A stretch of DNA of 64,000 nucleotides, taken from positions 27,087,267-27,151,266 of the forward strand of contig NC_056051.1 in the NCBI RefSeq assembly GCF_004379255.2. Direction: 5' to 3'. The notes below the pieces were generated by a model, which saw nothing but the letters and a program-made list of their open reading frames with translations, was not told the origin of the DNA and ran no database searches. This DNA comes from Salvia splendens (taxonomy: Eukaryota; Streptophyta; Magnoliopsida; Lamiales; Lamiaceae). Shown here piece by piece: positions 12,523-24,870 of this stretch (position 1 is its first letter; each line of letters begins with the position of its first letter). Position numbers and translations under genes: made by a program.

Positions 12523-13072
12523 TGATACGATCCCACATCGGTTTCACACGAAAGTGTGGAATAGCATATAATAGGGAGTCAACCCTTTACCTTTGACCAT
12601 GGTTTTGGGTTAAGTTAGGGCTTCCTATCTTATATGCTTATCAATTTGGTGCGGTGAACGTGGATCCGGATGTCCTACGGAAAGGGGCTACCCGTAGGTG
12701 TGACCAAGGGGTGCCACCGAAAAAAACGTGGGCCCGAAAGGAAAAATGGCCGTAAAGCGGATGGTGGGCCCGTGGCGTGTGCCGTCCGTGGACGTCCGGT
12801 TTAAAAGAGGGATGGATTGATACGATCCCACATCGGTTTCACACGAAAGTGTGGAATAGCATATAATAGGGAGTCAACCCTTTACCTTTGACCATGGTTT
12901 TGGGTTAAGTTAGGGCTTCCTATCTTATATTCCACGTTCACCGCACCAAATTGATAAGCATATAAGATAGGAAGCCCTAACTTAACCCAAAACCATGGTC
13001 AAAGGTAAAGGGTTGACTCCCTATTATATGCTATTCCACACTTTCGTGTGAAACCGATGTGGGATCGTATCA
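12523..13072 (+). mobile_element. TRIM retrotransposon with inverted third LTR
   Basis: The insertion is 550 bp. LTR1 is 12523-12643 (121 bp, TGATA...TATCA). After ATT, an 18-nt primer site TGGTGCGGTGAACGTGGA (12647-12664) matches the 3' end of plant tRNA-Phe with at most one mismatch, from memory. The non-coding interior runs to 12817 and ends in a purine-rich tract near 12803-12816. LTR2 is 12818-12930 and lacks its last 8 bp. Then 12931-13072 is the exact reverse complement of 12523-12664, that is primer site plus full LTR. All LTR copies look identical over their shared length, so the insertion is young. The element has no coding capacity and depends on another element's enzymes. Confidence 0.88.
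12530..12574 (+). promoter_or_regulatory. snRNA-type USE plus TATA in TRIM LTR
   Basis: The LTR contains ATCCCACATCG (12530-12540), matching the plant snRNA upstream sequence element RTCCCACATCG. A TATA-like ATATAATA starts near 12566, about 26 bp downstream. It is repeated in LTR2 (from 12825) and, inverted, at the other end. The spacing is closer to the Pol III (U6) than the Pol II snRNA arrangement. Function is inferred only. Confidence 0.45.
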
Positions 13073-13990
13073 TACGACCCCTCCCTAAAGCGCGCCCGCC
13101 GCAGGCTCCTCGACCGGGCGGACGTGTTTATTGTTGAGGGCGACATCAACGACGCCGCCCTCCTCTACAAGCTCTTCGACGTCGTGGCCTTCACGCACGT
13201 CATGCACCTTGCGGCCCAGGCCGGGGTCCGCTACGCCATGCACAACCCTGGCTCGTATGTCCACAGCAACATCGCAGGCCTCGTCAGTGTATTCGAGGTG
13301 TGCAAAGCGGCCAACCCGCAGCCCGCGGTCGTCTGGGCCTCATCGAGCTCCGTCTACGGCCTCAACTCGAAGATCCCATTCTCCGAGAAGGACCAGACGG
13401 ACAAACCGGCGAGCTTGTATGCCGCGACCAAGAAAGCCGGCGAAGAGATCGCGCACGCGTACAACCACATCTACGGTCTCTCGATAACCGGGCTGAGGTT
13501 CTTCACGGTGTACGGGCCATGGGGGCGGCCCGACATGGCCTACTTTTTCTTCACCAAGGACATTCTCAAGGGGAAGCCCATCTCCATATTCGAAGGCCCT
13601 CACCACCAAAGTGTGGCGAGGGACTTCACGTATATTGACGACATCGTCAAGGGCTGCCTGGCTTCCATTGACACCGCGCAGCAGAGCACGGGTAGCGGAG
13701 GGAAGAAGATGGGACCGGCGCAGCTGCGTGTGTATAATCTTGGTAACACCTCACCCGTGCCGGTGAGCAAGCTTGTGAGCATACTCGAGAAGCTGTTGAA
13801 GACGAAGGCGAAGAAGCATGTGCAGCCAATGCCACGCAACGGAGATGTCGTTTATACGCATGCGAATATCAGCAGGGCGAACCAGGAGCTGCACTACAAG
13901 CCTACCACTGACTTGCAGGCTGGTCTTAAGAAATTTGTGCGTTGGTATCTTGATTACTACTCTGGAAACAGAAAGAGGCTTTATTGGTGA

Positions 13991-14533
13991 ACTCATTTTT
14001 TGTTGTTGTGTATATTATTTAGGGAGAGTTGTAAAGTTTGTTGCATTTTATTGGAATGTTTGTGGATTCCCAGTTAATTTGTTAATTGGGAAAAAATTAC
14101 TTCCCAAGTCTCATTTCTACTTCCCATGTCCAATAAAAGCAAGTCAAAGTATCTGAGTTTTTCGACTCACTTTTTAAAACTCATACTATAAAAAATGAAG
14201 TAGGGAATGAAGAAGAAATCAAGAAAAACACTGCATGATGTATATAATCAGAATTCAAACTTCATTTCACAAGATATGATTAATCAAATCCTACTAGTGA
14301 GGAGGGACAATGTGGATATCAAGATTAAGATGGGAAAACAAGGCTGTCACATAAACTGAATTCCATATCTCAACAATAAAAAAGTATTCGACGTTAATAT
14401 AAAGGAGTCTAGGATATTCAAAATTGTGAACAGTCGATAGAACTCGTATAACAGCCTTGCCCCATATATGCGGCTCAAGGATTTCTGGCTTAAATTTAGA
14501 TAACAAAAGCAGAAACAGGTAAACAAGATGTGT
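13991..14533. other. 3' flanks of GAE and RPS20 (convergent)
   Basis: The two genes converge here. The interval holds their 3' untranslated regions and no further gene that I can see. Confidence 0.5.
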
Positions 14534-15927
<1,394 letters not shown>

Positions 15928-16897
15928 GATTCAATCGAGCTTCTTTCTTCTGTCAAAACAGCAGATAGTGAAAAATTAAAACTTTTTGGTAATAGTATCA
16001 CATTAAATTAACACAACAGCTGAGATCCGTACCGGAAGAACGGAGCACGGCGGCGGGAGGCGGAGATAACTGTCGACTGCTCCAAGCTGAGCTGATAACA
16101 AATGTTGGATGGGATTATAAATCTAGGGTTAGGGTTTTTTTATTTTTTTCTTCTTATCAATTTCTATTGGTTAATGGGCTTCTGTTCTTCAATTTAGCTG
16201 AAGGGCAGGCCTGTGTATTGAGAGTTAGGCCCAATAAATGGATATTTATAACATAAATATTTATAAAAAAATAAATTAATATAATTTGTGTTAATGGATT
16301 TTTCGTCTTTTGTGAATGGAAAAAAAGTATGAAAGGAAATGTCATTTTGGAGATTTATTCACAATTTGCTTTTGTGGAGGTGGAGATATAGGTGTGGATT
16401 CATCCAATGACATGCTTTTGTGTTACCCTGAGGATCGAGATATGTAGCCAGTTATGTATCGTTCACTAAGATCGATTCAAATTGTTTATGGTTCGTTTTG
16501 GCAATGTGCCTCGAGGAACTTTATGTGTAGCAATTCGGTATAAACCGATATAGGAGTCTCTTTTATAGGTATTAATAGTATAATATTATTAGTCCTTATT
16601 GGAATGAAAATATAGAAAAGAGGTCAAGAACTAAGAAGGATTTAAAGAACGGGCATTTTCTTATATCTCAATTAGCCTTTCTTTTCCTCAAAATATATTT
16701 ACTTTGGCACCACAAAACCCAAAATAATTACTACAAAACAGCTATGTTTACTGATAGGTTTTATAAAATCTACAAAATCTACAAAATCTACCATACAACA
16801 GCTATGTTCCACCATACAACATAGTTATGTCCACGAAGCTCAAAATGAGCAAACTGTAGTAGAGCTATCCAAATCTGAAACAGAAGAAATGGGAAGT
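15928..16897. other. Intergenic DNA between RPS20 and ICln
   Basis: The left part (15928-16110) is the RPS20 leader and promoter. The rest is AT-rich with a small CTACAAAAT triplication near 16768-16795 and a duplicated CCATACAAC near 16790-16820. No gene is visible. Confidence 0.45.
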
Positions 16898-18871
16898 TTA
16901 GTGATGACCATTGCTACCATCCTGCTCTATTTCCTCTGCATCCTCAAAGCGCTGATCATTTATCTGAAGCTGCAAGAACAGAGATTGTATAAATTCTTCC
17001 ATCTGTTGTGATACTACACATAATACAATGAATCGCATGCACGAGCATTCTGAAGGCCGGGGATAAAACTCTAGCATTTTTGCAAACCACCACTATATAA
17101 CATACCTGCACCACTGATTGAGCTAAGTCGACATTTCCATTGGCACCGATTGGATGGGCTGGGTTTTGGTGGGCATCCCATTCTGAGTCATCATCCTCTG
17201 ACCATTCAAAAGAGAGACAAAAAGAGAGCATAAGAATGTAGATAACAGTTCGGAGTATAATAAAGGGATCAAGGGCTTTCGGAATCAATTGGTACCAGCA
17301 TTGAATTCCAGCTGATCGGCACTGAAAATCCAATTATTTTCACCCTCATCCTCTATAGGAAGCACAACGAAGTAGTTAGCCAGTGAAAAATATACATATG
17401 AAAATGTTCTATGTCTTAATACCACCTTCGACTGGATCAGGATTCAGCTCAGCGCATTCACAGAATACAGTAAATAGTCTGTCCACTACACAAATCAAGG
17501 GGAAATTGCCACTCATAAAAGTGAATAAACATTTACAAAGATGGGACATGGACTAAGCGAGCAGTATAAAAAATGAAAAGCATGGCTAGAGAAGCTAACG
17601 CATACATTGATTAGGATCTGAGGGCACAAATCTCATCTCGGTTATCTTGGATAAGTTTAGTGTATCGTCAGTTTCAGACTCTGAATCTTCAGATCCGTCT
17701 TCCTCAGCCCCATTCTCAATCTTGAAAACAAAATAAATGCCACTATCATTAGACCTTTAAAAAAAGTAAATCACATATCAATGCATACAACTAGAAGCTT
17801 TTGTCATCACCAAACTATAATGCTCCTACAAATTATACATTTCAATTCATGCCTATATTTAACAAAGTCACTTCAATGAGGATTCCAATAACTGCAGGTA
17901 CTACATATTGTAAAATACTAAGTCTTTGGATTAAGGGATTCAAAATGCAAGGAAATAAAGCAAGTGAATAAAACTTGCAACAAATCAATTTTTACATCAA
18001 AATCCTCCTATCAACACAATCTAAAGGTAATACCAGCCATATATGTGTACATATGCATAAAGATGCCTCAAAATGCTCTACTGTGTGTATACAACATCTC
18101 CACAAGAAATTATTCCAACTTGATCTTCGAACACACGTATTAATTAAAAAGATGCTTAAAATTTCCCAAACACTATAACATACTCAGCAGTTGACAGTTG
18201 TTGATTAGTCTCCCTGCAACCGATGGGATGTTTCAACGGAACGACATCTTATCCACCTTGTAGGCCACATGTAAACTAGTTCTAAGTCGGGTTTAGGTGT
18301 GTTGGGTAATCCAGGGCATCCGTAGCCGGGAACTTATTCGATTCACGTGGTAATTAACAAACCGAAGACATCAATAGACCATTTCATATTACAACTTTCA
18401 CATTATAAACATCAAAATGCAACCTAAATTCTATCAACAATAACTACAAAGCTTGAGCATTTACACCAAAACATCAATACCTGAGCATAGATACAAGGAG
18501 AAGGATAAGCCTCGGGATCTCTGGAAACAGCGTGAAGCGACGCCGAAATAAAATCGACGGCATAGCCTTTCGCCCTATCCGAGTCGCTCAGCCAAATTAC
18601 TTGCCTTTCCGCACACAATTCGGAACAATCAATAACAACACAAGAGCTAGAAAAAAAGCTAAGCATAGAAAAATGGGGAAGATAATAGGTCTCACAACCT
18701 GCTGGTGAGGTAGAGAGTGCCGGGAAGTTCAGGCTGAAGGCTGCTGCTGCCGAGGACGATAGAGACGCCGGGCTGCACGAGCATCAGCTCTTCGCCGGTG
18801 TGGGAGTCGATGAATGGTTGTCCGATGCCGTCGCCGGTTCTCTCCGTCACGAGTCGGATCGCGGAGGCCAT
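16898..18871 (-). CDS. ICLN: Chloride conductance regulatory protein ICln (methylosome subunit pICln)
   Basis: Seven exons on the minus strand: 18871-18699, 18604-18481, 17720-17606, 17485-17426, 17352-17296, 17197-17106 and 16969-16898. They give 230 aa in one frame. pICln is a PH-fold chaperone that carries Sm proteins to the PRMT5 methylosome during snRNP assembly; the chloride-channel name is historical. Visible blocks are GTLYLTSRQVIWLSDSD and GYAVDFISASLHAVSRD (PH-like core), an acidic loop EEDGSEDSESETDD, then ITEMRFVPSDPNQLDRLFTV and FCECAELNPDP. The tail is acidic (DEGENNWIF, EDDDSEWD) and contains QINDQRFEDAEE. Length and exon number suit plant homologues. Confidence 0.92.
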
Positions 18872-19688
18872 TTTCCGGTGGGATTTTGGAGTCGGAGAGG
18901 TTTTGGAATCGGAAATTTGGGTCTTTAGGTGTGAATACGGTGTCGTTATTGAGATACAATACAATAGTAGTGCTACTAAATACCGTACGTTAAAGGATTT
19001 ATTTTTTACATTAGTGATAGAAGTTGGAGTGGATTGATAATTATTACTCCTCCTCGTATGCTTAGTTCAAAATAAAATATTTTTTCTTTTAATTGTCTCA
19101 CTGAAAAGAAAATACAGTACTATTTTAGAATGAAAATAATATTATTTATAGTTTTTCATCTCTCTTATTTGATTATTTCTTTAATAATTTATAAAACAAT
19201 ATAACATTAAATCGTATATTAAAAATTAAATATTTCATATTTAATAGATATTAGCATTGTAATGCTAAATAGTGATATATGCCAAAGATTTTATTAAAAC
19301 AAAAAAATTGAACCGTAGCATAAATATAAACATGACATGTAGTAATGAATAATAATGAAAACTGAATTAATGTAAACAAAATATAAAAATAAATACGGAT
19401 ATCTAGCCATGAAATATAGTGGGCATTATGGATGATGTTCATAGTATTAAGATAACTAGATACATTATGTATATATATATGGTCGTGATCAATTGAAATT
19501 TTTAGCGAATTTAAATATATTATTAGTCATTCATTTTTATTAAACGAGTGGTCAATAATTTGTCACATTGAAAATATTTTTAGATTAATTAATTATGAAA
19601 TGGCATAATTGTAATTTCATGGTACATTTTATTCAATAAATATTTTTTAAAAAATTTTAATTTTTTAAATTTTTTTTAAATTTTTTGT

Positions 19689-19860
19689 TTGTCATCTACA
19701 TATACAATTCATGTCAACTACACACATATAATGTCAACTATGTGTACAACCCATGTCAACTACATATACAATTCACGTCAGCTACACACATATAATGTCA
19801 ATTACATATACAATTCATATCAACTATACACATACAATGTCAACTATAAGTTGTTGACAT
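19689..19860 (+). repeat. Degenerate short tandem repeat, ATGTCAACTACACAT type
   Basis: About nine imperfect units of roughly 18-20 bp, each with TGTCAACTA followed by CACATATA or CATATACAAT, run in tandem. The small open frame here is only a translation of the repeat. Further GTTGACAT motifs in the opposite sense follow to about 19945. Confidence 0.65.
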
Positions 19861-20127
19861 TTGATGTGCAGCCTATTAACATTTGATGTGCATGCTATTG
19901 ACGATAATACCCCCGAGTTGACATAATTTACTTGCAGTTGACATTTCGAAAATGTTGTGGATGAGTGGCTGAAAATGCATCTCAACTTTCAATTAAGCTA
20001 AAAAAATCTCAACCTAACAGGACCCTATATATAAGTACATTTATAGCCCGTCTTCTACATTAGCATTTTATAGTCTTATTTATTCACCTTCAATAGGGTG
20101 TCATCATATAGCCCGCCCTTATTTTTT

Positions 20128-20228
20128 TAAACAACTATTTTGTGAATTCTTTTTAATATTTAAACAACTATTTTGTGAATTATTTTTAATATTTAAACAA
20201 CTATTTTGTGAATTATTTTTAATATTTT
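20128..20228 (+). repeat. Three tandem units of about 33 bp
   Basis: The unit AACAACTATTTTGTGAATTA plus TTTTTAATATTTA occurs three times with one or two mismatches. It is AT-rich with no coding role. Confidence 0.75.
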
Positions 20229-21048
20229 TATTTAAAAAAAGATAAAAGAAAATCGCTAAATATACATAAATCAATATGAAAATCATCAGTTTATTAAAAA
20301 GCTGAAAAACATAACGCGAAATATAAAAAAACTACAATTTCAACGATTACATGACCAAATTTCTTCGAAACGAGGAACTGAATTGAGAAGAGATTGAAAG
20401 GTGTGATAAATGAAGATAAAATGTGGTGTATGTATAGAGTGGAAATAAGAAAGAAAAAAATGCAAAAAAAAATTAGAAAACTATAGTACGATGGCTTCGA
20501 TCTATAGTCCGGGTGCCCGCAAGGCCGCAGTGGAAGACTATAGCTTAGGCTATAGTCTGGAATATACATAGTTCGCAGACTATACATAGGTCCGGTGTAT
20601 GGGCTTAGGCTTAGGGCGATTATCCATAATGGCGGACTATAAGCCGAATTATGCATAATCCAAACTATAATCCGCCTTACCTTAGATGCTCTTATAACCT
20701 CTGATTATCTGATACATATATCTAACTATACAATAGGTGATAAATTGATAATTACAGAAAATAGTACCATCATCCATCGTATTTTTTGAACTTAAAGTCT
20801 ATTAGTAGTATTTTAAAATTAGTCCACATAATATAAGAGTTCATTATACAATACCATTAAATTGGTTTTAGAAAATAATAACTGGGCCGGCCCATGAATT
20901 CCAGGAAAATGGGCCAATTGAAACCCTCAAATACAACAAAACCCTAATTTTATCAAACACTGATTCAGTTTTTCGAGCTAGCGCCGGTGGCTGACTGAAA
21001 CACTCGGATTTCAGAAGCAGAAAGAGCTGCGCCGCCGCCGTCGTCGCC

Positions 21049-22551
<1,503 letters not shown>

Positions 22552-22789
22552 GCTAGGGAATTGCAGAGAGCACAGTTTGTGCCAAGTTGTGGGCAAATTC
22601 TGAATTTTGGCAAACACCATATCTTTCATGAATTTTTTCTCTGATTTGACAATGTTTTTTAGATATTGATGACCATTTTGGTTGATAATACAGTTTTGCT
22701 CTTTAATTTTCTTTTAATCTTCTACTGGTTTTTCATTTTTGTTTGACATGTTGGTCTTCGTATTCATGAAGAAGCTTTATCTAGTGAAT

Positions 22790-24335
22790 TTACTTTACGT
22801 TTAACCTTTTAAATTCAGTTTTATCCTTGGGTCGAACACTGCGCCTGGAAAGAATTTCACTATGCTCCTCCCAATATGGTGCAAACTTTAAATTCATCGA
22901 ATGAGACATAGACTTCACCTCTTCATCTTGACTTCTATAATTTATAGACACAAAGTGTGCAATCTTCCAAAGTTCTAGAAAAAAGAAACCGGAAGTAGGA
23001 CTGGATGATCCGGAAATCATAGTTGAAATATTGTAAAATGGCTCCAAAAATTTAAGCATCAGTTCTCTATTCCACTCTTCTTCCGTCGGACGATACATAT
23101 AAGCCAAATCCTCAAATTCAAGCAAACAAAAAACACGTCGACATTTAATTCCACTATCAAACATCAAATATATGGATTCCCAATGAGTTGGCACATCCAA
23201 GCAAAGAGAAGAAGGTAATTCAATACCGGTTTTCCGAGCACACTCCTTAAACTTAATCATTCTAGCTTCTGATGCTTTTACGTATTTGATACTATCTCTA
23301 ATCTTATCTAAAGCTTCACTAGCAACTTCCAATCCTTCTTGGACCATAAGAGTCAAGAGATGTGAACAACATTTCACGCGGAAAAACTCACCATTGCATA
23401 ATAATGAGTTCTGCAAACCAAGTCGCATCTTCAATATTTCCACCATGTCATTATTAGCAGACGAACTGTCCAAAGTCAAAGAAAAGACTTTCCTATCTAT
23501 TTTCCAATCTGCCAAAATATGATAAACCTTTCGAGCTATTTCGATTCCAGAATGTGGAGGAGGCATAGAACAAAATGCAAGTATTTTGCTATTCAATTTC
23601 CAGTTTTCATCCACAAAATGTGCAGTTAAACAAATATAACCCAAATTAGTACAAGCGGTCCAAACATCACATGTCAAGCGCAACATCCCCCAAACATTAC
23701 TCAATCTGAACTTCAATTTCTGCTTTTTAGATCCATACAAATTCATCACATCCAAGGCATGAGTATCTCCATATATAAATTCTATATCCGGATTCAAATA
23801 CTTCAAAAAAACCTCTCATTGCGTCACATTCAACCCAATTCAATGGAAGATTATGTGCAACTGATATCTTAGTCATCCAATCCCAACAAATTTTTTGATC
23901 GATTGCATTATTTTTAACCTCTAACTTCTCCTGGTGCTCGACAAACATAACGCCCACATCTCCAAACTTTGATTTCTTCTTACAAACCAACATATGACGA
24001 TTTAAAGTAGAAGTTCCTTGTTTCGTACCTTCATATTTCCATCTTTGACCACATTTATTGCACCTGACGTTCTTCCCATTTACGCCGGGTTCTCATGTGT
24101 AAAATGATTCCAAACTATAGAAGTTCTTTCTCTTCTTAACTATAGAAGTTCTTTCTCTTCTTAGACTTGGAATCATCTCGAATCCCCACTCTTTCACTCT
24201 GAGTGGTATCAATAGTTGGAGTAGAATCCCCACTCTTTCACTATGAGTGGTATCAATAGTTGGAGTAGAATCCCCACTCTTTCACTATGAGTGGTATCAA
24301 TAGTTGGAGTAGAATCCCCCATCTTTAGCAACTAC
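22790..24335 (-). pseudogene. hAT-family transposase relic (BED zinc finger, RICESLEEPER/DAYSLEEPER-like)
   Basis: On the minus strand a BED zinc finger reads VRCNKCGQRWKYEGT then TSTLNRHMLVCKK (about 24085-23985). The hAT catalytic region follows, with blocks FRLSNVWGMLRLTCDVWTAC, FSLTLDSSSANNDMVEIL and FRVKCCSHLLTLMVQEGL, and a tryptophan in DVPTHWESIYLMFDSG. An A-run near 23807-23812 causes a frameshift between the N-terminal and main frames. The C-terminal hAT dimerisation domain is missing: the frame ends at 22790, just beyond the RPS13 3' flank. I found no terminal inverted repeats or 8-bp target duplication, so this is a decayed fragment. Confidence 0.8.
24113..24320 (-). repeat. 44-bp and 28-bp tandem repeats in the hAT relic
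   Basis: A 44-bp unit starting GAATCCCCACTCTTTCACTA occurs three times from 24180, 24224 and 24268, with a partial fourth at 24312. Next to it, a 28-bp unit AACTATAGAAGTTCTTTCTC is doubled at about 24113-24165. They lie at the start of the transposase frame (minus-strand ATG near 24322). Because 44 is not a multiple of three, single units shift frame, while three units (132 bp) do not. Confidence 0.85.
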
Positions 24336-24489
24336 AAATCTAAAAAATTCAACCCAAACTGAATAAAAACAAAATTAGACTCTCAACAATTCAACAGTGA
24401 AAGCGCTTTCAGATCATTGATACATAACAGTTGACGGAAAGACAATGCAAACTATTATTGTAGTGTATATAATGCACAAATAAATGAAG

Positions 24490-24870
24490 TTTCCACAATT
24501 CTCCCTCTCAATCTGCATCTGATCTTTTCCTAGATTCAACTCATATCTACACCAATTTCACATATCTATACATGCATACACTTACTTAAGAAAGATATCA
24601 ATCTGCAGATGCTCTTTTCCTAGATTCAACTCATTTCTAAACCAATTGCATATAGTTCTACATGATACACTTCAGAGATATCGCAATCTGCATATCTTTT
24701 CCTAGACTCAACTCAATTCTACACCAATTTCATATATCTGTACATCAGTACATGCATACACTTAAGAAAGATCTCAATTTGCATATGCTCTTTTCCTACA
24801 TTAAACTCATTGCACAAATTGAATATGTATATATACATGCATACACTTACTCAAGAAAGAGCATATCTAT
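24490..24870. repeat. Degenerate tandem repeat of about 85-100 bp, four units
   Basis: Four units share CAATCTGCATATGCTCTTTTC, CTAGATTCAACTCA, CACCAATTTCATATATCTGT and ACATGCATACACTTA in that order, near 24510, 24600, 24685 and 24775. They lie upstream of the hAT relic and probably belong to it. No coding potential. Confidence 0.65.

Larger units (their letters stand above)
12518..13077. repeat. 5-bp target site duplication TACGA around the TRIM
   Basis: TACGA at 12518-12522 and again at 13073-13077 flanks the inserted element exactly. Five-base duplications are typical of LTR retrotransposon integrase. The outer bases of the insertion are TG at 12523 and CA at 13072. Confidence 0.92.
12167..13990 (+). 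pseudogene. GAE: UDP-glucuronate 4-epimerase, split by TRIM insertion
   Basis: GAE converts UDP-glucuronate to UDP-galacturonate in the Golgi for pectin synthesis. The coding parts are 12167-12522 and 13078-13990, intronless as usual for plant GAEs. Removing 12523-13072 and one TACGA copy restores one 422-codon frame, so no other lesion is visible. Features in order: short cytosolic N-terminus, one transmembrane anchor (IFWMSIFAALLLFLFF), Rossmann motif VTGAAGFVGCH, then SSSSVYG and YAATK (catalytic Tyr and Lys of the extended SDR family), and a C-terminus ending GNRKRLYW. As it stands, translation enters the insertion after NNYYD and stops within about 20 codons. The protein lacks its catalytic domain unless the insertion is spliced out. 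The insertion may be polymorphic. Confidence 0.85.
18872..21048. other. Gene-free interval between ICln and RPS13
   Basis: This AT-rich spacer contains the repeat arrays at 19689-19860 and 20128-20228. A possible decayed DNA element with CTATAGTCCG-type motifs lies at about 20490-20690. The RPS13 promoter and 5' leader are at the right end. No coding sequence is supported. Confidence 0.5.

Noticed and set aside
24180..24320. Possible CRISPR-like array
   Set aside because: The 44-bp units are contiguous tandem repeats without spacers, in a plant genome.
22790..24335. Domesticated DAYSLEEPER-like host gene
   Set aside because: The frameshift and missing C-terminal dimerisation domain argue for a dead transposase.
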